Origin: Valencia hispanica
Taxonomy: Eukaryota; Chordata; Actinopteri; Cyprinodontiformes; Valenciidae
Assembly: GCA_963556495.2 (NCBI GenBank)
Contig: OY747716.1
Location: forward strand, 10,201,071-10,265,070
Length of the DNA: 64,000 bases
Direction of reading: 5' to 3'
This document shows positions 10,350-20,923 of this stretch, in pieces. Made by a program: the position numbers and the translations under genes. The notes under the pieces are model-generated. The model had not been told where the DNA came from. It was given only the letters and a program-made list of their open reading frames with translations, and did no database searches. The stretch's first letter is position 1; every line of letters begins with the position of its first letter.

Positions 10350-10612
10350 CTGTCTAATGATTTTACCAATTGGAAGCATATATATAGTAAAAAGAATTGG
10401 TCCAAGCACATAACCCTGTGGTACTCCACAAGTAACCCTTGAGTAGGAAGAAGATTTATCATTTACATGAACAAACTGAAATCTGATTTAAACCAGCCTA
10501 GTGCTGTTCCTTTGATCCCTGCAACATGTTGCAAAAACTGTTTTTTTATTTCCACAAGGGTCAAGTTAATGTCCTCCAGTAAAATACCTAGTCCACAACA
10601 AGTCTTATGCCT
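10350..10612 (-). pseudogene. CR1/L2-type LINE RT fragment
   Basis: Plus-strand text GTCCAAGCACATAACCCTGTGGTACTCC is the reverse complement of a GVPQG..LGP-type reverse transcriptase stretch with frameshifts. It continues through a region I recognise as the same LINE family seen at 52880-53150 and 59455-59780. No intact frame. Confidence 0.5.
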
Positions 10613-10615
10613 ACA

Positions 10616-10755
10616 ATCCAGAGATGGGGACTCGAGTTTGAGACTCCGACTCGAGTGCGACTTAAGTCGCACAAACAGTGACTTCAGACTTGACTTGAGA
10701 CTCGTCCTCAAAAGACTTCAGACTCGACTCGGACTCAAGCTGCGGGACTCGTGAA
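10616..10755. repeat. GACTCGAGTC-rich repeat
   Basis: At least eight overlapping copies of GACTCGAG, GACTTGAG or GACTTCAG occur in 140 bp, many as inverted pairs, so the strand could fold. The composition resembles a DNA-transposon end found in many fish genomes, but the partner end is not visible. Confidence 0.55.
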
Positions 10756-11379
10756 CAATATTTATTTTTAGGAAACAACTGATGAGCTCGCTGTTATTCC
10801 CCTCCCTCCGTTACCTATAACCTGCCCACGTCAGTGTTTCCCACACAAAGACGAATCTGTGTGTAAAAAGTGCTATAAAATATTTTATATTCTGAATACA
10901 ATAGTTTCAGTGTGTTGATGTTACTGTAGGTCCCGACCCTTAGCAAACAAGCGATTGCGCCTTCTTTAGAAATTTAACTATAGTTGCAAGTTTGCGGTAA
11001 AAAATAGGGTGTTAACATTGATGTAATACAGTCTGTGTAAACAATTATTAACTTTTTTTTAACTTATTAACCTTTAGGAATTAGGATATCCCTTTAGGAA
11101 TCCCCTAAAGGTCTGTACTGTACTATGTGTTCATGCTACAAGGCAAAATACAGATATTAACTTAAGAGTAAAGCATTCTTGTTTTGGTCATGTTGCAAAA
11201 CTAATTATATATCAAAATCTAATATGCTAATAGATAAAGGAGTCATAATAACATATGCTTTGAATTCCTTATATATCGCTCTGCAGTGTTGGATGGGTCG
11301 CTGTAGGTGATGATTCAACACTTATAACCAGAGACTTAATATTATACTCTAGCTCAGAGACTTGTGAGCATCTCTGCTA
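10756..11379. other. No gene seen
   Basis: AT-rich, with one small inverted pair CCTTTAGGAAT..ATTCCCCTAAAGG near 11070-11110. No frame or repeat boundary I can defend. Confidence 0.35.
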
Positions 11380-11830
11380 CAATCCAACATGATTTGCCAC
11401 TGAAAACTTTGGTAGATCCCTTCCTTGTGTGTGTTTCTCACAAAGTTGTCATCATAACTACCGTTAGCGTGCTCATATTAGCTTAAAAATAACACAGCAA
11501 TCTCCTTCTGCTTCATGATGTTTATTGGCGGCTGGCAAACAGCAAATTGATCCATTACCGCCAACTGCTAGTATGGAGTGTGGACCAGAACGTCACTCAA
11601 GGTTGCACTTGCCTCTCTAAGACTGGTGATGTATTGGCATCGTCTCTGCTTGTGCTAGCTTTGCTGGTGTATTTTTAGGCAAGCTCTAATGTCCATTTTA
11701 GCATATAACCGTATCAAACTATCTTCTTTGCTGCCTCCAAAAGTCCCAATAATAGCCTATAGAATCCTGTCTTGGATGGGCAGGGAACCCCCCCCCCCCC
11801 CCCCCCCCCGCCTGCTCATTGGTGCTTGGG
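11380..11830 (+). repeat. Fragment of Tigger-associated repeat, copy 1
   Basis: Shares a long collinear match with 35715-36040 and 41100-41530: TCCCTTCCTTGTGTGTGT, CATCATAACTACCGTTAGC, ATGATGTTTATTGGCGG, GCTCTAATGTCCATTTTAGC, TGCCTCCAAAAGTCCC. Only the 35.7-kb copy sits inside recognisable terminal repeats. A 22-base C run (11788-11809) lies inside. Confidence 0.65.
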
Positions 11831-11954
11831 CCTGTCCTGGACCAGACCACATCACTGTCTTTATTTAAAGGATCTGAAAACAAATGAATGCCAGGCACAC
11901 TTTTTGGATTTTCTTTTATGAACGGTATGAAAACTGTACATTCTTTTAACAATT

Positions 11955-12195
11955 ATCCACTAATTTGTTAGTTTAACACAAAAAATCCCAATAAAATACA
12001 CATAAGTTTGTGACATGACATACTGTGAGGACCTAAAAGGGTTGTAAACTTTTCCAAGGCAATGTATATTACCTTTAACATGGTTTTGAATTGGTATGCG
12101 CAGATGTCTCTTGTAATAAGGAGTCTGTTTAGGCTTTGTTTGTTCCTGCTTTTGTAGAAGCTGTTTAAAAAGAGAATCATTTCCTAACAGCATCT
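11955..12195. repeat. Tc1/mariner noncoding-end fragment
   Basis: AACACAAAAAATCCCAATAAAATACA..TAAGTTTGTGAC..TTTTCCAAGGCAATGTATA has the order of a common fish Tc1-type noncoding end. The related pieces at 38190 and 40862 share ATTGGGATTTTA in inverse. Confidence 0.5.
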
Positions 12196-12760
12196 CAGTA
12201 ACAAAACTTGCTTTAGTCCTGGATCCTCACTGCAAGTTGACTTTAAGTGGCCAATAAAACTTTCAACAGTCTGCATTTATTTCTATTATTCAGATCATAA
12301 AGTGTCCTTCTCAAACATCACATTAAATGAATAAATTCTCATGCAAGCTGTTCCGCTGCTTTGATGTAGATCACTCTGGTGGTTTTAAACCAATTTATCG
12401 CAGTATTTGTCATTCCCAGGCTATGTGACTAAATGTGACTGGGGCAGTTTTATACCAAGATACTGACAATAATGGGAACCCTGTTAAATCGAAATGTCTT
12501 CAGTAAAATATACAAATATCCCATGTTGTCCAACAAACAATCACACTGGTTTTGGAACGTTTCTGGATGCATTTTAGTTATAAAGTGAAGCAAAGCTGTC
12601 AGAATGTGTTCTGATGTTGGTAAATCTAGATAATGGTCAGCTCTTCTCTACTACTATGCCCAGAGTTTAATTTGTAAATCAAATCATACCGGAACACAAA
12701 TAGCGATGTGAGACCAGAGTTCACTGATGACAACACTGATACCGGAACGCACACACAACC

Positions 12761-12762
<2 letters not shown>
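12196..12762. other. No gene seen
   Basis: No coding frame, no recognisable repeat ends. Ends against a TA microsatellite. Confidence 0.35.

Positions 12763-12816
<54 letters not shown>
12763..12816. repeat. (TA)n microsatellite
   Basis: Uninterrupted TA dinucleotides leading directly into the inverted repeat at 12817. Its mirror is the AT run at 14226-14274. Confidence 0.95.
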
Positions 12817-14220
12817 CACAGTAGTCGAGTTGTAAAACAAATTCAGGGGGGATGGTCATTTTTTTCGCCTATTAAAAAAATCTGAATTTTATTTTTTAAA
12901 AGGTGGTATTTATAGAGTATTTTGTATCGCCGAATTGGCCGGAATGTTAGGGGACTACAACTGAATAGCCTGCATTAGAATGAAACAAGATCGAGTGAAA
13001 TGGAGGCTTTATACATCTGTGAAGCAAAGCCGGTACCAGCACCTTGCTAAGAAGCCTTAGCAAATAATCGCAGTGTAGAATAAGTTTTTTCGTGCAAACT
13101 AAACCTATACAAAACAAAGTATTGGATTAATTTAACATGAAAGACAAAATGATTCATTTCTATTTTATTCATTACAACCCTCACTTAATCCACATGCTCA
13201 TAGCAGTTTCCAAACACTTTCGTAATCATGTTTTTTTTCTACAGTTTTTCTTGCTCTTGTTCACATTCGTCCTGATTATGGCTAAATGTCGGCACTGTCA
13301 GATGAGCTCTGACAAGGTGATCATTTTTCCTAGGCTGATTATGGCTGGATGTGTAAAAAGAGTCGACATCTAGTGCAGATTCACCAAGCTGCATGCGTGT
13401 CTTGACTGAATGACAAGTCATGTATTTTAGCAAGCTAATTAACAAGAGAGATGTGGGGGGTCGCCCGTTCATCTTAGCTAGTTTGAAAGGGTAGCATCCT
13501 GGGATCTGTGTGTACACCTGTGCCGACTCGGGTGGTCTTTGGATAACAAAAAGCAGGCTAGGTTAATTATTGAGATTAATAGCTCACCTGTAATTTTTTT
13601 CTTTAAAAAAAATCCCGGACCAACCGCTCATTTGGGCATGTTTGCACTTCTGTAATGCAGCTTATACCGATCTCTAGGCCATAAGGTGAACCCCAAAAAT
13701 GTCTGTACGTAGCAGCCGTATCACTCCTTTCTCACTACGGTGAAAACAAACTAGTCCCGAATTATAATGTCTATCATAAAAAACTGCGCTATTACAGAAG
13801 GAGAAATTTTACTTTTGAACTCAGTGCGAACGTATAGATTTTATGAAGTAAACAGTTTTTGTAGATGCCAGAGGTCGGAACGAGATGAAACGAAAACTGG
13901 GTTCGCCTGACCTCTCAGGCAAAAACAATGTTGCATCATTGCGTTTCGTGCCCCTGTCCTCCGGATTTTATTAGACTGTTTATTTTCGCTCAACATGCGG
14001 AGACCTAACCTAACATTTTCTGATGATAAAATTATTTCATATAGGCTAAGCCTATACATGATTTATTTTTCCAATATAAATATATAATATAAATTACAAT
14101 ATTTACTGTAAAATGGAAGGGATGGAGATGGAGGATGGGACCTTTACTGGTGGAACGTTATATGTCGGATTTCTTTCAAAGGGGAGCGGCGTCCCCCTCC
14201 GCTCCCCCTCAACTCGACTA

Positions 14221-14225
<5 letters not shown>
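12817..14225. mobile_element. 1.4-kb element with perfect 16-bp inverted ends set in TA repeats
   Basis: CACAGTAGTCGAGTTG at 12817-12832 is repeated exactly inverted at 14210-14225, and each copy abuts a TA run on its outer side. Just inside the right end is a hairpin (14181-14207, stem GGGGAGCGG/CCGCTCCCC). The interior has only short frames. It could be a non-autonomous DNA element that targets TA repeats, or a Helentron-like element, since those have short sub-terminal inverted repeats and a 3' hairpin. Neither is proven. Confidence 0.5.

Positions 14226-14274
<49 letters not shown>
14226..14274. repeat. (AT)n microsatellite
   Basis: AT dinucleotide run between the inverted repeat ending at 14225 and the MITE starting at 14275. 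Confidence 0.9.
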
Positions 14275-14275
<1 letters not shown>

Positions 14276-14815
14276 GGCTATGTGCACACGTAGCCGTTTT
14301 TTTTTTTTTTTTACGAATATTTTCACCACCTCGTTTAAAAAAAATCTCTGTCCACACCTAACCGCATAAGTGTGTTGTTAAACATATTCATAGACATGCC
14401 AAACCTGTAGGGGGCAGTAGTTTCCTCAAATCCTATCCACTCAGAGTAACTTTCTATGTTCTAACTTCTACATAGAGCAGTAATTGAGCTTGTAAAAAAC
14501 AAGCAAGCAAAAAGCGCTTGGACAATCGATGATGCCAACACATCTCTGAGGGCATAAATGCTATTACTGAGTGTAAACACAAGTCGCACAAGTGATGTCG
14601 GAGCATTTTTGTCGTGGAAAGTGACATTGCGGAGCCGAAAACTCCGGTTATTTCTGTCCACACGCAAACGCTTAAAACGGAGAAAACGCAAATCTCCGCT
14701 TTGGCCGGAGTTTTTAGAAATAATCATTTTCTGTGAAAAAAACTGGGTTTTCGTGTAAATGAGGCCAAACCGCAGGGAAATATCTGCGTTTTTCCTTCGT
14801 GTAAATGGGGCCTAA
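14275..14815 (-). mobile_element. MITE, family with TAGGCC ends, copy 1
   Basis: Left end AGGCTATGTGCACACGTAG and right end TACACG..TAAATGGGGCCTAA are inverted variants of TAGGCCNNNTNNACACG. It aligns, reverse-complemented, over most of its length with 49268-49649 plus 52328-52480, where a hAT element splits the other copy. Shared internal landmarks are CAAGCGCTTTTTGCTT, TACAAGCTCAATTACTGCT and ACTACTGCCCCCTAC. No coding capacity. Confidence 0.75.
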
Positions 14816-16115
14816 GCATGTATGTTAATGTTTGCCATTATGCTACCAATAGAGTTTTAACTTACCATAGCAATTTAGCTAATTAAGCTAAACAGGTAAA
14901 TTTAACATAATGAATGACTTGAGTTACTGTTGACCAACATGTTAGTGTTGGCATCATGAGATAGCAAACACTAACATGCAAACATGCTAGCTCTAGCATT
15001 TAAGCTAACATTAGCATTTAAGCCAAGTTTAGCTAACATTTGCATTGTATCATACTGATTGGATTATGTTAATATTTACTGGTTAGTGTTTGCCAACATG
15101 TTACACTGGCATTTTAGCTAACATTAGCATTTGTATTTTAGGAAGACTTTAACATACTGAAGGGATTAGGTTAAAATTAACCAACATATGTCACGATATC
15201 CAAGTGTTTGTGTTTTGTTGATGGTTTTGCTTGTTTAGTTCTATTATGTTTAGTTATTCTTTGTTTCTACTAGTTTTCTGCACCTTCTAGTTTCCCAGTC
15301 TTCTGTCTCCCAGCCATTTCACCTCCTGTCCCAGCTAATCACTTCCACCTGCTCACTCCCCCTCAGGTGCAACCGCTTAGTCCTGCTCCTTCTCTGCTTC
15401 ACTCTTCACTCTCCTCCTCAGTATAAATTCAGTCCTCTCCCAGTCACAACTCGCTGGTTCGTCGTCGCTCTTCCCCTGCCGTTACCTCTCCTTATTGTTG
15501 TCCGTTCGGGTTCCTGTTTTTCTCTGTTGCTGCTTGTACCCTCTTGAGTTCTGTAAGTTCCCGTTCCTGCATTTGGGTCCTCCTTAAAAACCCGTTTTAA
15601 AACATGACAACATGTTAGTCTGTGCCAACATGCTATCTGTGCCATTTAAGGTAACATTAGCATTTTAGCTCATTTTAGCTACAATTTGGTTTTTAGGTAT
15701 GGACTTTAACATACTGGATGGATTGAGTTATTGTTAACCAATGTTTGCCAACATGCTACCAGTAGCATTTTAACTAACCATAGCAATTTACCTCATTTAA
15801 GCTAACATTGGAATTTTAGCTAATTTTGACTTAACCACTAAAATTAACATATTGAATGGATTGAGTTACTGTTAACCAACATTCTATCTCTAGCATTTAA
15901 GCTAACATTAACATTTTAGATAACATTAGCAATTAAGGTAATTTTAGCTAACATTTGCATTGTATGAAGATTGTAATATAATGAATGGATTGAGCTAATG
16001 TTAACACGCATGTCAGTGTTTGCCAACATGCAATTACTAGCATCTAAGCTAACATTGGCATTTCAGCTAATATCAGTATTTAGGCTAATTTTGACTTAAC
16101 AGCTAAAGTAAAATA
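14816..16115. repeat. Degenerate GCTAACATTAGC repeat field
   Basis: Dozens of variants of TTAGCTAACATTAGCATTT and TGTTAGTGTTTGCCAACATG recur at irregular spacing on both sides of a solo LTR (15189-15609). Longer units of about 150-200 bp seem to repeat (TGGATTGAGTTACTGTTAACCA occurs near 14920, 15720 and 15860), suggesting an old higher-order tandem array. Confidence 0.7.
15189..15609 (+). repeat. Solo LTR in the GCTAAC repeat field
   Basis: TGTCACGATATCC to AAAACATGACA, flanked by ACATA (15184-15188) and ACATG (15610-15614), a 4 of 5 target duplication. Carries CAGTATAAATTC as a TATA-like box near 15420, then CTCGCTGGTTCGTCGTC, and ends with CATTTGGGTCCTCC like its relatives. No internal sequence. 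Confidence 0.75.
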
Positions 16116-16153
16116 GACATTAAACAACTTTCTGTATAACATTTATCTACAAA

Positions 16154-16179
16154 CACGCACACACACACACACACACACA
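16154..16179. repeat. (CA)n microsatellite
   Basis: Pure CA run. Similar short CA runs occur at 4985-5000, 26572-26592 and 43980-43996. Confidence 0.9.
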
Positions 16180-16374
16180 GTTTCAACTGTTAGAGCTGTA
16201 ATGATAGAATAAATCTTGGAGCAAGAGAAAGTGAAATAACACAATTTTGCAGTAATAGGTGATGAGTCCAGTTGCTAAATTAAATATAATCCCAACTATA
16301 ACATAACGTACCCAACCACACCACGGACCCATGTGGTCCGTTGCTTAGCAGAAACGAGGCCTTAGACCAGGGTT

Positions 16375-16717
16375 ATTCTTTTTACCTTGATTTATAGTAT
16401 ATTTTGAATATTGATTCAGCACCCGTATGTTAATTAGTCTCCTTCCCCCTGTTCCCCTGGGTGCACTCTGCCTCAGCTGTTCCTCATTTGGCTCTAATTA
16501 GCTCATCTAGTTGCTTTGTCATTTCAACCTCTATTCCTTAGTATATAAGCTTATCATTGTTGCCTTCGTATCATTGTTCATCCGTTACTCCACCTGGATT
16601 GACCTCCTCCTCCCTGCTTTATTTTGTTGTCCAAGTTTTTCATTATTTTATTAAAGTACAACATTTTGCCACAGTCTGTCTCTGTGCTTCGGTTCTCTGC
16701 AAACTGAAACATGACAA
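16375..16717 (+). repeat. Diverged LTR remnant
   Basis: Ends AAACTGAAACATGACA like the other LTRs. It has a TATA-like AGTATATAAGC near 16540, then TCATTGTTCATCCGTT, and ATTAAAG near 16650. The expected TGTCA start is not found, so the 5' boundary is a guess. Confidence 0.4.
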
Positions 16718-17640
16718 CTATAGGAACCAGTAATGTAACTGTGGGGAACAGTGTCATAATTATGACCATTTTAAATGTCATAAAGCCAATGACATATTAA
16801 CTTGCTAATCATTTAATAACATTTTGAGCCAACTAAGTAATTACACTTTACCACAGATTTAATAAGCTACAGCATTGCTTCCTGGTTATCACTTTATCGG
16901 TGAAGACTCAAAATACCTAAAACGTAACAATTCCAGCAGATAATTTAGTAATTGAGAAGTCGGACTACATCTTTTGGACAGAAACTTTTTGTACATTAAA
17001 AGTGCATTTAGTGCACATCACAGTCATTCGGTTGATTCATTGAGGGTATGTACAAAGCATCACTCTCTTTCTCCCTAATCCTGGCTGTAAGACCCGATTT
17101 GAGAAGTACTAAATGTTTGTTGGTTTACTGGCTTCTATTTGTAAATCAATAATTTTTGGTATGGAGGAGTATTTCAATGATTATAAAATGCATTTTCACT
17201 TGTTGCTCTTCAGGAATTGAGGAGTTCAGTGATCGTGCGACCTACATCTGTTTTCTCAGTAGTTGATTAAACTGTTACAACTGGAATCCGTGTTATTATT
17301 TAAACTTTCCTGTTTCTAGATAAAAGGGTCACACATGTACACACAGCCTTGGTAATAGGTTGTAATTGGCTAGTTAAACATCAGTTTAATAAGTTATTGG
17401 ATTTATTACATTTAAAAGTCTTAATCTCACGTATTACATTATATGGAGTTACTATGTTAACTTAGGTTCTTTAAAAACCCACTCTGATCATCTTTTTGAG
17501 CTATTTTCAAGTGTTCTCAGTGGTCTTTAGATTATGATTATGCCGTTTTTAGCCGATATCACAAAACCTGTGACGTTTTCTCGGACATAGCTGGCTGTTG
17601 AAACCTAAATGGCTGCATAATGCTAGCAAACTAACGGATG
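16718..17640. other. No feature seen; possible intron of the THAP gene
   Basis: Lies downstream of the splice donor of the THAP exon (minus strand). I see no second exon with acceptor and open frame here. Confidence 0.35.
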
Positions 17641-17676
17641 GTTAAATTAGCTCCCGACAGAAAAAAATAAACTTAC

Positions 17677-17944
17677 CGGTAAAGATACAGGCTGTCCACT
17701 TGATGGCGTCTTGATGGAAGGCACTGCACCCGGCTTCAAAAGTAGTTTACTAGCAAAGCCCATTTTGTTCCTGCCAGTTGCTGAAACAGTCTTCTCTGAA
17801 ATGTTGACAGCAAACCGATGTGTGGTTTTCAATCTTGCTGTGACCAAGAAACTTAATCCATTTTTCTTTTGGTAAAGTATGAAAGCTAATATCATTCTTC
17901 TTAGCATTGCAACCCGCTACAGCACACAGGTTTTGATCCACCAT
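17677..17944 (-). pseudogene. THAP-domain protein, first coding exon (frameshifted)
   Basis: From the ATG at 17944 the frame begins MVDQNLCAVAGC and runs through a THAP zinc finger of C2CH type: Cys7 and Cys12, then HTLPKEKW, and CCQHFREDCF. THAP domains bind DNA and occur in cellular regulators and in P-element/Kolobok-type transposases. After CFSN the frame stops at codon 65. A second frame then carries the expected domain end (GFASKLLLKPGAVPS, with the AVPS motif) up to a strong donor GTAAGT at 17676. One small indel near 17771-17780 therefore breaks the domain. It may be a pseudogene, a host gene with a sequencing indel, or a transposon relic. Later exons are not seen. Confidence 0.65.
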
Positions 17945-18053
17945 CGTCTTCTCTACTCCTCAGAACCTGAGCGGCCGGGGCCAAACGGAGCAGGAGCTTG
18001 TAGCCCGCCCAGTGCGGTTGCTACGTCACAAACACAGTCTGTTTTTGACGGCC
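17945..18053 (-). promoter_or_regulatory. GC-rich 5' flank of the THAP exon
   Basis: Read on the minus strand it has TGTGACGTAGC (CRE-like half site), GGGCGGG (GC box) and a CpG-dense stretch GGCCCCGGCCGCTC within 110 bp of the start codon, unlike the AT-rich surroundings. No TATA box is evident. This fits a CpG-type promoter; it is inference from motifs only. Confidence 0.45.
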
Positions 18054-18325
18054 TGTCAGGGATGTGTGTGGAGTATGGACCCAAACGCAGACGCTGATAG
18101 CAGGTGCAGAATGTTTATTTAAAGGAGGAGGTGATGATGTTGGTGAAGAGGACGACGGCAGGAACGGAGAGACTGGACATCGGGCAGGAAGACGACACTA
18201 ATGATCCGGCGCTGAGTGAAGGGAAGTGATGGGATTTAAAGGCCGGAGGTGAGTAGGATCAGCTGCAGACAAGGATTAGCCACACAGATGGGATGAGGAG
18301 AGTGAGTGGGTTGTGCAGCATGACA
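18054..18325 (-). repeat. Solo LTR upstream of and co-oriented with the THAP exon
   Basis: TGTCAGGGATG to GCAGCATGACA, flanked by CGGCC (18049-18053) and CAGCC (18326-18330), 4 of 5. The low-coordinate end has GGACCCAAACGCAG, the 3' end of this LTR family, so the LTR points in the minus direction, towards the THAP ATG 110 bp away. A CCTTTAAATCC TATA-like motif (minus) lies near 18235. Confidence 0.7.
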
Positions 18326-18870
18326 CAGCCTTTTAGCGTCTGCCACTGATTCACAGCGATTTGAAAGCAGAAATACTCAGAAATGCAATTTTGAGCTTAA
18401 TTTTCTTAAGATATGTCCCCTGGAATCAGAAAAATGCAACTAGAACATGTGAACAACACAAAAAACAGTGCAGAGCTGGCTTGTGTAAGATTAATTCCTG
18501 AAGACTGCACCCCCATGCTGAGTCTTCCTAAGTCTCCATCGGTGCATCTCCCCAAACGTCCCCTTCTTTCATTAAACATTCAAAATTAGCTTTCTGTGGC
18601 GTGGACCGTTCTAATGAAAGGTCATTATTAGGCTACATTATTGGTTGCTACTCCATCAGCTCCAATGTATTTAATTGGGGTTTTATGTAAAAAAAAAACA
18701 AGATAAAAAAACAGTGGTATTGTGAAGAAGAAAAAATGCATTATTTGGAAAAGTCTTTACTAATAAAAATCTGAAGCTGCCTTTGATCGTTTTTCTTCCA
18801 GGACTGCTCTGCATGCGTTTAACTTCATCCATCCACCATTCAACTCTGACCAACTTCCCTGTCCCTGCTG
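18326..18870. other. No gene seen
   Basis: Unique-looking sequence with one A-tract near 18690. Short frames only. Confidence 0.3.
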
Positions 18871-19178
18871 GAGGAAAGCATGCCCACACCCTGATGCTGC
18901 AACCACCACGTTTTATCCAGTGGTATCTTTAGGACAATTGAGCAGTGTTGGTTTCCTCAACATATGACATTTTGCACATCGGCCAAAAAGTTTACCTTTG
19001 ACCAGAGCACCTTCTACAAGTTTGTTGTGTCCACATGGCATATGGCAAAACCTTAAATGGGACTTTTTAATCGCTTTGTTTCTACAACAGCTTTCTTCTC
19101 ACGTTTCTTTTTTTAGTTGTATCAAAATCAGTTGTGTTTCTTTTTAACGCGTCCTGTCTGGCAGTGTGGCACTCAGTA

Positions 19179-20923
19179 GGGAGAACGGGGTAATGTGAGA
19201 CACCACCTGTATCTAGGCAACAGAACACATTTGTGCCCATGTGACCATTTTGTTTCCAAGCTCCTCCCATTTCCCCTTGGCCATAAAGGAGAGAGGCTCA
19301 TTTTGCCCCCAAAATGTTTTTTTTTGCATGTAAAAGTCCATTTTCTTGCTGTCAAATTAATCAACTGTTGTGCCAAAGCAAATTGATTCAGGTAGAAAAA
19401 CTTATATCATACCTGTTGATGAATACCAACATAAAAACATGTGATGATGCTAGCTGAAGGTTAGCCTGAATTGCTAAGAAAGGTAATTTTTTTCTAAAAT
19501 GGTGGAGGTGGGGTAAAGTGAGACAAATGCTGAGGAGAAAGGTGATAGTGTGTCACTTTACCCCACCATGAGGCACACGTTAAGTTTAGTTTTAAACATA
19601 TTTCAATGTAATATTAATTAATATGTAATGTTACATTTTTATTGACCGTGTGGCCTGTGGCCGACCGGTCAAACCCTGAGCTGCAGCCTGCCACTGCAGG
19701 TGATCTTGATGGTCAACCCCTGCAGATGATCCACCTGCAGACGAACCACCCGCTGCAGATAATTCACCCTCTGATGATTATCCATCCACTGCACATGGTC
19801 CACATGGATGTGCCTCGCCAGCTGACTCAGATGTGCCACTTGTTCTCAGCCGACCTGGATATGTGTCTCCTCGTGAAATCCTACCACTTCCCAAATGTCC
19901 CCCCAGAACACAAACCAAACGAAAGCGTGTGAAGACATCCATCATAACTGATATTCCCGAGAAGCAGGCAATTGAAGAGGTTGAAGATGATGAAATTCTT
20001 ACCCAATTCCTTAGAAAAATTCAGGGAAACCCAAAAGCGTGGGAGAGACCCACATTTGCTATAAAAGTAAAAGATGTGGCACATGTTCCCAAAGCAGATG
20101 TGGTGAAGAAGCTGCCTCAACCTAAGAGGAGTGGAGGGACCACACATAGAGAGCAACTCTTCATTTTTCCCTGCAATCTTCAGGGCTGGAACGTAGAGTA
20201 GTTGTAGATCCCTACTGTAGTTGTAGAGTGACTGATGCTCTGATTGTGGATCTACAGTAGTCCTGTTGAGTCCCAGGATGTTCTAGCTGGCTCTAAGGGT
20301 CCTGTGTTCTGACCCCCAGACTGTGTTCTATTTTTTTAAATGTCTATGTGGGCTGTGTTCAATTGAACAGTACATAGGCTCCTGGCATTTTTATATTAAG
20401 ACTTTTATATACATAAAAAAGGGATATTTTGTAGTGTAGGAGTTGAGTTACAGCAAGGTGATTTCTATCTCTCATTTGAATGTCAATAAAACATTTTGAA
20501 TTACATTGTTGTATTTTATTTTGTTTAGAATTACTTCCAAGTGTTTTGAAAAAAATGTGTTTAATTGACCAATTTCAATGATTCTGTTACTAGTCTAACA
20601 TTTGTTCTGGAATGTGAGGCTGTCAGGATTCCAACTGTTACAACATATGTTTTTATGGTAGTTTCAGAGTGGAAAAAGTAAGTGGATCAGTTTACCCCTA
20701 GCTGGTTCACTTTACCCCATTGATTTCTCTGGTCTGTCACAAGACCACTTTTTTAAAAACCATCATATTTTCACTGCCCTTCAGCCTGAATACATTCTGA
20801 TAATTACCATTGCACGGAAACATCCTGGATTATTGGGAAATGTGAAAATTTAACCGATATATCATTTTAGCTCACTCGGAGGGGAGCAAATGTAAAAAAT
20901 GTCCGACTTTACCCCACTCTCCC
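19179..20923 (+). mobile_element. pogo/Tigger-like transposon
   Basis: Flanked by TA (19177-19178 and 20924-20925), the target of the Tc1/mariner superfamily. The ends are inverted GGGAGAACGGGGTAATGT and ACTTTACCCCACTCTCCC, and sub-terminal GGGGTAAAGTGAGACA / TTTACCCC motifs recur at 19510, 19555, 20695 and 20710. It carries the C-terminal part of a pogo-type transposase. The related repeat at 62840-62950 shows the empty site. Confidence 0.7.
19833..20201 (+). pseudogene. Tigger/pogo transposase C-terminal fragment
   Basis: This frame reads SPREILPLPKCPPRTQTKRK, a motif I recognise from the region after the DDE domain of pogo-family transposases, followed by the acidic stretch EEVEDDEILTQFL. 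The same frame is open further upstream (from about 19700) as Pro/Asp/Ala-rich sequence. The catalytic DDE domain and N-terminal helix-turn-helix are missing, so this is an internally deleted element. Confidence 0.5.

Noticed and set aside
12626..12859. Frames with YIYIYIYI (also 14103-14361)
   Set aside because: Translation of AT microsatellites.
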